NCBI GenBank assembly: GCA_903772945.1
Contig: CAICTM010000264.1
Location: 18,880-82,879, forward strand
Reading direction: 5' to 3'
DNA: 64,000 nucleotides
DNA from: Seminavis robusta
Taxonomy: Eukaryota; Bacillariophyta; Bacillariophyceae; Naviculales; Naviculaceae
The notes under the pieces are model-generated. The model was not told where the DNA came from. It searched no databases and saw only the letters and a list, made by a program, of their open reading frames with translations. Positions 44,482 through 56,402 of this stretch are shown one piece after another. A program made the translations under genes and the position numbers. How positions within the stretch are numbered: the stretch's first letter is position 1; each line of letters begins with the position of its first letter.

Positions 44482-45080
44482 GGGCTTTTGATTTTGGGCC
44501 GGCGGGGGCGACCGGAATCATCAAGACTTGTTAGAAATAGTTGTATACTAAGCATTATTAGAATAAATGAACGATAACATTACTCTTTGTGCATCGCTGC
44601 TTCCACATATTCATTCTTAATGACCCTGCTGAATGGCCGTGCTTCGTTTTGGGGGCCATGTTCCACCTATGCTGCTGCTGGTACCATACCATAGCGGCAG
44701 CTTTTTAACCTAGCTAGCATAGCGGCAGCCCAAGAAACTTGTAAAAGGCCACACTCCTCCCCTTGAAAGGTTTGTCTAGCTAGCTAGGTGCTTTTGGTTT
44801 TAGACCAGCGGAGACCGGAATCATCAAGAGTTGTAGAAATAGACTAAGCTTTTTAGAAATAAATGAACTACATGTACTCTGTATGCATGGCTGCTTCCGT
44901 ACATTCAGTTATCAATGACCCTGCTGGATGGCCGTGTTTCATTTGGGGGGCATGTTCCACCTGGGACTCTCGATTTGATGGGTACAGGTAGCGGTACACT
45001 GAAGATGGTCTTATACCAGCTAGCTAGTAGCATAGCAACAGCCCAAGTAAGCTTTAAAAGGCCACGTTTCCCTTGAAAGG
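44482..45080. repeat. Tandem duplication of about 300 bp reaching into a gene tail
   Basis: Two diverged direct copies, about 44482-44775 and 44788-45080. Shared landmarks in order: CTTTTG-TTT, GACCGGAATCATCAAGA, AATAAATGAAC, ATG(A/G)CTGCTTCC, CAATGACCCTGCTG, GGCATGTTCCACCT, GCCCAAG, AAAAGGCCAC and CCCTTGAAAGG. The right copy includes the last codons and stop of the coiled-coil gene at 45054. Confidence 0.8.
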
Positions 45081-45725
45081 GTCGTGGTCAATCAACCGAG
45101 CCTTGAAGGAACGAAGCACGGCATGATGCTTGCGCAACTCGGCTTCACAGGCACTGTCCATGTTGTTGGCCAAGCGCAGCTCATGGAGGGCTTCCTTGAG
45201 GTCCCACTCGCTCTTTTCCACCAGACCCAACAGCTTGAAGGCACATTGTGCTCGATCATGAGCCCGGGCTTCTTCGGCTTGCGCTAGTTCCATTTCAAAG
45301 TCTTGAACAATCTTGTCGTGGTGCAAACGTTCCCATTCATCTCGAATCTTTTCCAACTGGCTGGAGGCATGCAGGTGATCCCGATTCGCCACATCAGCCG
45401 CTTGCTCTTGCTGGAATCGTTGCAAGTGAGCCATGTACGCGGCCTGTTCCAGACAATCTTCCGTCAACTCGTTTTGACTTCTCGTGGCCTGTTGAAAGTA
45501 CTGTGCTTGGTAGTGAAAGGCTTCTCGCAAATCCCGATAGTCCTTGCGAAGACGGGACGCGGTCTCTTCGCCGAGAAGGGACGTAGGAACCGCCGGCATC
45601 TTGGTGATGACCTTGTCCTGCCTCGTCGACATGATTCTGCCCATAATAAAACCATCGACTTGGACGAAACGAAGCAGCAGCAGCACTGCCGCCAACACGA
45701 GACCGCCACGCGCCACAAAGCTCAT
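45054..45725 (-). CDS. Secretory-pathway or plastid coiled-coil protein, unknown function
   Basis: Intronless, 223 residues. Signal peptide at 1-25 ('GGLVLAAVLLLLRFVQVDG') followed directly by Phe, so a plastid-type cleavage site 'VDG-FIMG' is possible; the following stretch is Arg/Lys/Thr-bearing. From about 55 to 215 the protein is almost entirely charged helix ('LRKDYRDLREAFHYQAQYF', 'LEKIRDEWERLHHDKIVQDFE', 'AHDRAQCAFKLLGLVEKSEWD'), predicting a coiled coil. No enzymatic motif. The last codons and 3' flank are duplicated to the left in the tandem repeat. Confidence 0.7.
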   Translation of the reverse strand: MSFVARGGLVLAAVLLLLRFVQVDGFIMGRIMSTRQDKVITKMPAVPTSLLGEETASRLRKDYRDLREAFHYQAQYFQQATRSQNELTEDCLEQAAYMAHLQRFQQEQAADVANRDHLHASSQLEKIRDEWERLHHDKIVQDFEMELAQAEEARAHDRAQCAFKLLGLVEKSEWDLKEALHELRLANNMDSACEAELRKHHAVLRSFKARLIDHDPFKGNVAF

Positions 45726-46624
45726 TGTTGTGTTCTTCTAGCTAGCTGGCTGGCAATTGGATAGAGTACGGTAGATGCAAACGGGATAGCACTATAGTAT
45801 GGTAGTGCTTGTTTTTGGAGGAGTGGATGTATGTGACATCTTGGATGCCTGCAAACAGCCCATGTGATTGTTGGGTTCATTGCGAACTCCAGGTTGACAG
45901 CGTGGAAGATCAGATCTTTTGATGGGGTTCTGTCGTTGATGAGGGGTTCTGTCCTTTGGTTTGACCAATGAGGACTGCCCCTGTTGGAAGGAAACAAGCC
46001 CAGCGGGCTATGATAGCTATCTATCTAGCTAGCTAGGTCAGCTGCATGGACATGGGCAGCCAGGAAGAATCACAATAGCACAACACAGAATGACACCACA
46101 AACAATGCTGCATACAGTACCGGTAGTAGAACCCTGGGTACCGGTGCGGGTAGGTGGATTCAGACGATATTTTTGGATTTTTGAAAAGTGAGAAACTTAG
46201 GAAAAATGTCAATTTCGTTGAAAAGGAAAGCAACATCCGGGTCCCCACGGGAGTCGAAACAAACGCAAACATCAAACATCCCTGAATGTCCATTTTCCAA
46301 CACCGTGAGGAGGAGCCAACGTCCATCAAACACCGTGAGGAGCCAAGGTTTAGCTGATTGTAGGTCTGTGATTAAGAATTTATATCATTCTCTGGAAGCT
46401 GATCTGACTGTTGTTTTCCTGAAGCTTTGCCTGGAAGATATTCACCTCGTTGGCTGCATTCTCTCCCCGACCTTTTGTCCTCACGAGTCGAGCTTCCCCG
46501 TCAGTCGTCAAGAATACCGGTATATCCGAGGCCAGCTCTGAGTCTCTCGAAGCCTCCAACCAAAAAGTCACTCTCCATTAGCAGCAATCTCTCTTTTGGA
46601 AACAGGAACAAGACCACAACCAAA
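45726..46624. other. Intergenic spacer with first copy of a direct repeat
   Basis: Holds the likely promoter of the coiled-coil gene on the left and the leader of the PC-esterase-like gene on the right. The repeat copy at about 45922-46134 is listed below. A short duplicated word CACCGTGAGGAG occurs at about 46300-46342. Confidence 0.45.
45922..46134 (+). repeat. Direct repeat copy 1 flanking the PC-esterase-like gene
   Basis: Matches 48497-48690 in the same orientation. Shared blocks: GGGGTTC-GTCGTT, TTGACCAA-GAGGACTGC-CCTGTTGGAA, ACAAGCCCAGCGGGC, TAGCTAGCTA-CTAGGTCAG, GAAGAATCACAATAGCAC and ACAAACAATGC, ending at GTAGAACC. Confidence 0.8.
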
Positions 46625-48325
46625 ATGGCACACACCAAAGCAATCAAAACACTGCTCCTTGTTGTGGCTGTGATCTTCGCATCCAGCATAAACACAGTTG
46701 TCCGATCTCCAACTAGAACATCTTCCAAAGCAACACAGCAAGAGGATTCCATGATAACAATGACAAAAGCTACTACATCCACTGAGGATCCAAGCATTTG
46801 GTTACATCTGGGAGATCTCCCAGGCTACACCGGCTGGGCACGCCCATTTGAGACGCTTGCAGGGTCGTTTGGTCCGCCCAGCTTTTGGCCATCCAATGCA
46901 AGTTGGGTGGTGGGAAAGAATGCTACCATTCGTGTCCATTGCATTCCTTCCATAGCTCAAACCTCCCGTCATCAAGATCATTTTTGTCAGCATGGAGGGT
47001 CTCTCTTCTACCTTCGGGCCTATGGTCCAGCTGTGCTACCAGGTCGTGTGATGGATTATGGAAATGGGACCTACGACATTTCCTTTTTTCCAATGGATGC
47101 CGGAATTTACCACCTGGAGGTTGTTCTAGCTTTCTCTTCACCTCCACCTTTCACTGCATTTCCTCTTTCATTGGATCGGAAAGAAGAGCCCGCCTACGAA
47201 GGGTATCCGTTGCCAGGATTTCCAGTGGTGGTTGATGTACAACCAGAGTCTATTCCAACCAGTGTTGTTATGAAAGCAAGAGACTGCCAATCCGCGGACT
47301 TTTTCTGGATCGGCAATGCACGAGGACCACACCCTACTGAGAATGGTCGGTGGATTGTACAAGACAAGGCCACATCCGCCACTGGAACAAAATCAAGTCG
47401 ATCCAGCAAACAGGGTGGTGGTGTCTCGATGGGTGGCTACCAAAAAGGTTTGAATTCGGTGGGAGTGCGCATGAAGTATGCTCCCCGGCATTGCAGACTG
47501 CTTCCTTTGAACCGAGCTATCGACAAACTAGGTTGTGCAAGCGGCCACAACATTCATGTCATCTACATTGGCGACTCCAACTTGCGTCTACAAAAAAACA
47601 CGTTTGATTCCTTTTGGAAGACTGTCAGCTCTAAGGCCGCCGCCAACAACGATTCTGGGCTACCTCACATTGAAACCAGCCTGATATCTTTGCATGGAGG
47701 TCTTCACCAAACTCTGCCAAATGTCTCCCTTGCCCTTCGGGGCATCTTGCACAATGCAACCAGCACGGACTCCAAAAAGACAGCAACGGCGCACATGATA
47801 CTCTTCAACTCGGGTCTACATGACATTTCACGTCGCTGTGCAATGCCCAATGGACACGAGCTGCTTAGCATGAATCTTTCCTGCACCCAAGACTACAAAA
47901 ATTCCTTTCGAGCACTGCTGAGCCTTGTATCACAGTTTCCGGCGGACCTCAAGGTACTCCAAACAACGACAGCTGGATGGCCCAAATATGGCAACTTTGG
48001 TTTCGCTTGGCCGCCTACCCATCCACAAACCCTGCCTCGCGATCCCAACTTTGTGGACCATTTCAACTGTGTCATGTTACAAGAAGTTGTCAACGCACGT
48101 ACAGGTACACCGCGTGCGGCAGGCAGCTTTGGCAACAGCAACAGTGCAATTTCGGTGATGGATGCTTTCTGGTTGACACTGTCTCGACCAGATCATCGAG
48201 AGGTGGACAAGACGAATGCGATAGGAAAGCATCTGGTGCATCCCGGACCGGAAGTGCTCAATGCGCTGACCCGTCAATGGATCACAATGATCATTGAGAG
48301 CCTTTGTGGCGGGGCTTCCGTTTAG
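46625..48325 (+). CDS. Secreted PC-esterase-like (NXPE-type) protein with filamin-like repeat
   Basis: Start chosen at 46625 (MAHTKAIKTLLLVVAVIFAS), a good signal peptide or signal anchor; the frame is open further upstream without coding character. 566 residues, no intron. Residues about 95-205 form a filamin-type immunoglobulin repeat ('YGPAVLPGRVMDYGNGTYDISFF...GIYHLEVVL'). The C-terminal half has 'VIYIGDSNLR' (GDS, 316-318), 'HMILFNSGLHDISRRC' and, near the end, 'SVMDAFWLTLSRPDH..', giving the Ser and D-x-x-H elements of the GDSL/SGNH PC-esterase domain. Filamin-like plus PC-esterase is the layout of animal NXPE proteins. The expected site of action is the secretory pathway or cell surface, with carbohydrate acyl transfer or hydrolysis as possible reaction; substrate unknown. 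Confidence 0.75.
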   Translation: MAHTKAIKTLLLVVAVIFASSINTVVRSPTRTSSKATQQEDSMITMTKATTSTEDPSIWLHLGDLPGYTGWARPFETLAGSFGPPSFWPSNASWVVGKNATIRVHCIPSIAQTSRHQDHFCQHGGSLFYLRAYGPAVLPGRVMDYGNGTYDISFFPMDAGIYHLEVVLAFSSPPPFTAFPLSLDRKEEPAYEGYPLPGFPVVVDVQPESIPTSVVMKARDCQSADFFWIGNARGPHPTENGRWIVQDKATSATGTKSSRSSKQGGGVSMGGYQKGLNSVGVRMKYAPRHCRLLPLNRAIDKLGCASGHNIHVIYIGDSNLRLQKNTFDSFWKTVSSKAAANNDSGLPHIETSLISLHGGLHQTLPNVSLALRGILHNATSTDSKKTATAHMILFNSGLHDISRRCAMPNGHELLSMNLSCTQDYKNSFRALLSLVSQFPADLKVLQTTTAGWPKYGNFGFAWPPTHPQTLPRDPNFVDHFNCVMLQEVVNARTGTPRAAGSFGNSNSAISVMDAFWLTLSRPDHREVDKTNAIGKHLVHPGPEVLNALTRQWITMIIESLCGGASV

Positions 48326-51316
<2,991 letters not shown>

Positions 51317-52634
51317 ATGAAGGCTCGATTGTTAAGCCCAGACGATGTGGACGCCGTGCTGGAGTTGATTTCAAACAGCCACAACCATGAAAACCGCAAC
51401 CGCAATGCTGCCGAGAATGACAATACTGCATTGGAGATCAACTTTGGTGTTCCAGGACAACCCCCCATTCGCATTACGTCTCCTGATCAATTGCGTACTG
51501 CGATTCCCACAGGAGGAGAGAATAATGGACACTTTGAGTTGGAACTTGACTTTGGTGAATTGATCCGACGCACTTTGGACTACGAGGCCTGTCAAATCGA
51601 TGCGGCACGCTTGGCCGAACTGCTCCGGCACAGTTCGGCACTTTTAAATGGAAACAAAATGACACATTTGACGCTCAACAAATTGGATTTGCGACAATCG
51701 CTGGATGCTTTTTGGAATGTGTTTGGCCAGGACTGCTGCTCCCAATTACGCCATGTGGTGGCCAAACAGTGCCTTTGGGACATGAATCAGTGGGTCCAAC
51801 AAGGATTGATTCGGGTGCCACGGCTTCAGAGTCTGCATCTGGGACGCTTCATGGGGGTGGCTCCGGCACCCCCGAGGCTGACACTTCCAAATATATCATC
51901 TTTGTTACAGCAGAAAAGAAACACAATTCAAGAGTTGAATCTGGGTTTTGTCAAGGTACCATCACCCAATTCCATTGTGGACTTTTGCGTTGCCCTTGGT
52001 CAATGTTCCACATTGCGGCACCTATCTTGTGACAACATGGTTGGCAGCAGCTATGGACCTTCTGCTCTTGATGACGACGTTTATATGATATCTGCGGAAC
52101 AAATCCATCAAACGATTGGGCAAACCATCGCTCAAGCCACAACATCACTGAAAGAATTGACATTGCCTGTCCTGGGCAAAGGATCACTGGAACCCATTGC
52201 ACATGGGTTTGGCTCGGAATGTTGGATTGAAAAACCTTCGATTGCAACCTGTTACGGATCACCACTGGCAAGTGAAGATAGAAGGGGGGCATGAACACCC
52301 AGAAGTCATGGCGTTGCGTGATGCTGCAGCGGTAAATCTGACATTGCAGAGATTTGAATTCCAAAGACTCGGCCCTTGGGGGCGAAACCTTTCCACAGAA
52401 CACTATGATTGGCCTCGCGACATGGACAAGAAAAAAGACCCCAACCGATTGGCTCTGGCGCAACTCCAGTTCTATCTTCATCTAAACCGACTCGGAAGAC
52501 GTCCATTCCTGACCCAATCTTCCCAAAGAACAACAACACGAGCTGACTGGATAAACATGGTGGTGAAACATCGCAAAAATGAATCTGTCACATTCTATTT
52601 CTTGCGGTTGAATGCATCCCTCTTTTTTGTTTGA
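51317..52634 (+). pseudogene. LRR-like hypothetical gene interrupted by a frameshift
   Basis: Frame 1 runs from ATG 51317 to 52294 and shows an acidic/Asn-rich start followed by LRR-like segments ('MTHLTLNKLDLRQSL', 'VPRLQSLHLGRFM', 'TIQELNLGFVKVP', 'TSLKELTLPVLGKGS'). In the CATGGGTTTGG tract near 52203-52212 the coding sense moves to the next frame and continues ('LARNVGLKNLRLQPV', 'DAAAVNLTLQRFEFQRL') to the stop at 52634. No intron fits. One extra base would explain it; an assembly error is possible. Without the break the protein would have about 437 residues, a usual size for this diatom LRR-like family. Function unknown; no membrane segment. Confidence 0.65.
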
Positions 52635-53018
52635 CTGAGGTATTTGTTCTGGGTGTGGCGGTGATGTGTGACGGTTCTAACTAACACAATAATGATTCAA
52701 GACCATGCTCGAGTCTTGTCAGTGATTTGATTTGACCGCCTCCTTTCTCAGTATTGGTTTTTGGTTGCTAGAAAGGCACTCGCTCGACAAAGCCTTGCTG
52801 GACCAGAGGTTGGTCTCAATGTGGGCCTCGGACCTGGACTTACCTAGTCATGACAAAGTCAACAGTCGGAATGATTCAATATAGGCTTAGCTAGCCGCTC
52901 ACCTCTCTGTGTCTTTGTACTTATATGTTACCGGTGGGGACGACCAATTTAGCTCGCCCACACTTCCTGCACAAACTAGACCACGTAACCAATGAACTCT
53001 GTTCACGTACCCGCCCTT
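52635..53018. other. Intergenic spacer, no gene seen
   Basis: Between two 3' ends. Nothing recognised. Confidence 0.4.
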
Positions 53019-54917
53019 TTAAAAAGCGACGAAATGAAATGGAATGGAATGCACGTTATATATATTATTTGCATTGAAACAAGAGTGCCTTTTTCCTTCC
53101 CAGCGCCGCTGCTTCCTTACTGGCGGTCCGTCGAAAGAACATGGCCCGTGCCTGGGCGGCTGCTTCGGCACTGGATTGTCGTCGAAGGGCTCTATGTTGT
53201 GCCGCATTGGCAACTTCAACACTGACCTGTCGTTGCAAGGCGCTCGAGTGTGGATTGCGTCTTTGGCGGCTTGTCGTCGTCGTTGTTGACGGTTGGCAGC
53301 GGCATTAGCGACTTCTAAGCTGACCTGTCGTTGCAAGGCTCTTGACTGTGAATTGCGCCGAGGTGCGGCTTGTTGTCGTCGTTGTTGACGAGTGGCGGCC
53401 GCATTGGCCACTTCAACACTGACTTGTCGCTGCAAAGCGCTAGCATGTGGATGCGTTCCTTGCGGCTTGTCGTCGTCGTTGTTGACGGTTGGCGGCGGCA
53501 TTAGCGACTTCGACACTGACCTGTCGTTGCAGGCTGTCGACTGTGGATTGCGTTGAGGTTCCGTGGCTTGTTGTTGACTGACTCTGCGGCTGGCGGCATT
53601 GGCGACTTCGACACTGACCTGTCGGGACATGGCACGTGCCGATTTGGTTTGTTGGGAATTCTTTTTGCTGACATGCGCCGCCACCTTGGCACGTGCCTTG
53701 GCGTAAACGGCGAGATGAGTCTTGTTGCCGCCTGCGGCTGCTCGGTGCCAGGGCTGCGGATTGAGGGGAACGTCTCCAATGCGTTCAAATTCGGCATGGG
53801 CTTCGCGGTAGGCACGTACTTGGTAGAGACAAAAGGCAAACAAGTCGTTGCCAACGACTTCATCAGCATCATTTGTGGCGGACAGACTGCTGCGGTATTT
53901 GCGATATGCCTTGACGATTTCTTTGCGATCGGCTACCCTCATATTTTTGAAGTAAGCATCGTCTTGGGACTTGTCACTGGCGTCCATTTGTTGTTGTTGC
54001 TGCTGTTGTGTATAATGCCACGCCTTGTAATGGGCTTGCGGGAGCAACGTCCACAGTTCGTGTCCCAATGGCGGCGCCACGGTCTTGCCCGTCGGTCGCA
54101 GCGTGCATTCCCGGGCAAAGTCGATCATTTCGGGAATGGATCCTCCCCAATGCGGGGACAATCGTACGAGCATGGTTTGATGGACGAGTAGATTGTGGGG
54201 ATCACTGGCGTCTTGTCGGAATTGTGTAAAAGTGGCCTTGAGTTGTTTTAATTCTCGTGTGGCCGTCAAGAGATTGACATAGATTAGAGGGTCCGTGGGA
54301 TCTAGTTGGAGCGCGATTTTCAATTTTTGTTGGGCCAGTTCTTGTCGTTGATGAAAGACTTGCATGGAGAGTGACGTTCGTGATGATGATTCTGTTTGAT
54401 CAATTGATTGTAGTTGTTGTTCCTGCTGCTGTTGCCGTAGTGCACTCCATGCCTCGGTAATCCACAATTGTCCGTAGAGTAAAAAGCCATCCGGATTCTC
54501 AGGTTCCTTGTGACACCATTCGTCCATTCCCTTGCGCCACGCCATTTCACTGCTATTGCTAGTGGGAGTAGTTTTGGTCCGATATCGAGCCGCCACTCGA
54601 TCCAAAAAGGAATTCTTGGCGTCCGGATCGACTTTCAAGGCCAATAGTTGATTGCGCAGTGGAAACCAATTGCCTTGTTCCAATTCCATGACAAACCATT
54701 CCACCTTGCTGATCGTCGCCTGGCATTTGCTCTCTTTTTGAAACTTTTGGTTGATGCAGATCCCTTCGACTCGAGGGCTCAACAATTCTTCCATGGACAG
54801 TGGCGCCACCGTAATGGACTGTTGTAGGGTCACGGTGCGGGGTTTCCTCATGGCTGCTGGAGGTTTCTCGTGTTTTGCTGATGATGAATTGTGGGTTGCT
54901 GATGAATGAGATTCCAT
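53019..54917 (-). CDS. TPR-like helical protein with an unstable repetitive C-terminus
   Basis: Open frame of 632 residues from MESHSSATHNSSS; a Met 23 residues on is an alternative start. Residues about 70-400 are helical, with a TPR-like element ('LAQQKLKIALQLDPTDPLIYVNLLTATREL') and Gln-rich stretches. From about residue 430 the protein consists of roughly 33-residue units based on 'RQVSVEVANAA', encoded by a minisatellite of about 97 bp. Single-base indels put two of the five units in another frame ('NDRSVSK' and 'NDRSVLK' versions), so the conceptual C-terminus after about 53250 is an unnatural frame. In the alternative frame the last unit continues coherently to a stop just after FQCK near 53070. 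No function can be assigned. Confidence 0.55.
   Translation of the reverse strand: MESHSSATHNSSSAKHEKPPAAMRKPRTVTLQQSITVAPLSMEELLSPRVEGICINQKFQKESKCQATISKVEWFVMELEQGNWFPLRNQLLALKVDPDAKNSFLDRVAARYRTKTTPTSNSSEMAWRKGMDEWCHKEPENPDGFLLYGQLWITEAWSALRQQQQEQQLQSIDQTESSSRTSLSMQVFHQRQELAQQKLKIALQLDPTDPLIYVNLLTATRELKQLKATFTQFRQDASDPHNLLVHQTMLVRLSPHWGGSIPEMIDFARECTLRPTGKTVAPPLGHELWTLLPQAHYKAWHYTQQQQQQQMDASDKSQDDAYFKNMRVADRKEIVKAYRKYRSSLSATNDADEVVGNDLFAFCLYQVRAYREAHAEFERIGDVPLNPQPWHRAAAGGNKTHLAVYAKARAKVAAHVSKKNSQQTKSARAMSRQVSVEVANAASRRVSQQQATEPQRNPQSTACNDRSVSKSLMPPPTVNNDDDKPQGTHPHASALQRQVSVEVANAAATRQQRRQQAAPRRNSQSRALQRQVSLEVANAAANRQQRRRQAAKDAIHTRAPCNDRSVLKLPMRHNIEPFDDNPVPKQPPRHGPCSFDGPPVRKQRRWEGKRHSCFNANNIYNVHSIPFHFVAF
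53070..53640 (-). repeat. Coding minisatellite, about five units of roughly 97 bp
   Basis: The plus-strand word CTGACCTGTCGTTGCAAG (or close variants) occurs near 53224, 53320, 53420, 53516 and 53614. Each begins a unit that codes for RQVSVEVANAA in one frame. Unit 53516 lacks an A compared with its neighbours. Confidence 0.85.
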
Positions 54918-55902
54918 CGCGACGCTTAGATCCAGCCTGGTAGGTACTTGGAGACTCCTTCACGGTCCTTCCTCTCACGCACAACAACAAGGTATGACCT
55001 TGATGATGAATGAGCTCTGAAGATCCGACCTCGGTGTCAACGTGGCTGAGCAAAGGAGGGGAGCACTGGAATCTTACTGGTACTTTGATCGTGCCACTTG
55101 ACGCGACTACCGGTACGGTGCATCGAACTGTAGCACGCAGGGTCACTCGTGACCAGTTCGGCGAACTATGACCGGTACCGGTACGCTGTCCATTTCATCC
55201 GCACTTTTGCCATGCATATCGTCGTGCTAGCTAGCTACATGAGTCGCTGGTTTGCAGCTGAGGCGTCGCAACGTCGGCTCCTTAGATAGGGTTCTATCCA
55301 TGCATGTAGTTTCAAAACCACAAGTGCTTCCGTGCGGGTACCTTTCTACACTGTACTGTATTTGTTTGTTCAGTAGGCACTGGGAGCAACAGAACCGGAG
55401 AGCAGTGTACCATACCGCCAAAGAGTGAAGTGGGCGGTCATTGGCAAAATGATCAAATAGTACTGTACTGCACCACATCACGGTGGAACTGTCCGAGGAT
55501 GTTGTTTCCGATGAGGAGGCTGCAGGGCACCCACCTCATGGCGAAATGCTCTGCCAACCTGAAGTCTGATCCAGGTCCGTACATCTAATCTACTACGGTA
55601 GCTAGTACATCTGGAAGAGGTTCTTGCCTCTGTTTCAAATGGACAACATGTGGACTTGCATACGGTACCGGTAATTTGTGTGCAAAGAGACGTTAAATCT
55701 CCAATAATCCACTGTTGAAAAGCTTCGTATCAGAGCTTTTCGCCGGTCGCCCGTCGACCCAACCACCGACCATCGCAAATCGCAAGGAACAGAGTGATTA
55801 CTAGCTACAGTTAACGCTCGCTTATATTTATAATCTTATATTTATTCGCTCTATAATATTTATTATATCTCGAGTTCCCCCCCCAATCCGACCTAGACCA
55901 AC
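54918..55902. other. Intergenic region, no gene seen
   Basis: Contains ACCGGTACCGGTAC at 55172-55185, CTAGCTAGCTA near 55226-55236 and short featureless frames. The promoter of the repetitive-tail gene lies at the left end; the right end is the AT-rich border of the small element below. Confidence 0.45.
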
Positions 55903-56375
55903 ATGAACGGCGCCAACATGAACGGCGCCGATTCAACCGCAACGAAGAAGAAAGGAGCGAAGAGGGGACCGAAAGCAGGTTCAAAGAACGATGTAGCCAA
56001 GGCGAAGAACAGATCTGACTGGTACAAGGCCTGCCATTCCTGGCTGTCCTTGATGATGAGGAGCCTGAACCGATGGACGTTGACCCGGAACCTGCCGATG
56101 TGTTTGCCTCATTTGCCGAAGCTGAAGAGGCGCTCAATAAGCTGTCCGAAAGTGCCTCCAGCTTGGGTATCAACCAAGCTGCTACTGTGCATCTTGATAG
56201 GTTTGCCAGAGCCTTGAATATGGCCAGGGCGACAAGGGCTGGCAAACGCAAACGTGATGGCACTCTCCACTCGTTCTTTACTAGTGGTTAGTAGCAGTAA
56301 CGCTCTATATTTAGACACACTGTTATATTTACTGGATTCCTGAATCCCCCCCTGTATATATATCTGAATGTTGAC
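55807..56375 (+). mobile_element. Possible small non-autonomous element with a broken ORF
   Basis: Diverged direct repeats border the block: CAGTTAACGCTC followed by TATATTTA and a C8 run (55807-55892), and CAGTAACGCTC followed by TATATTTA and a C7 run (56295-56355). Between them a frame from ATG 55903 (MNGANMNGAD, then a Lys/Gly-rich basic part) is out of register with a frame ending at 56291 that codes for an acidic helix ('DVDPEPADVF'), 'HLDRFARALNMARATRAGKRKR' and a C-terminal 'DGTLHSFF'. The C-terminal FF motif preceded by basic residues is common in transposon-encoded proteins. It could be a solo remnant of a larger element or an ordinary gene fragment. Confidence 0.35.
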
Positions 56376-56402
56376 TGTACTAGTAGTAGTTTATCAACAA
56401 CC

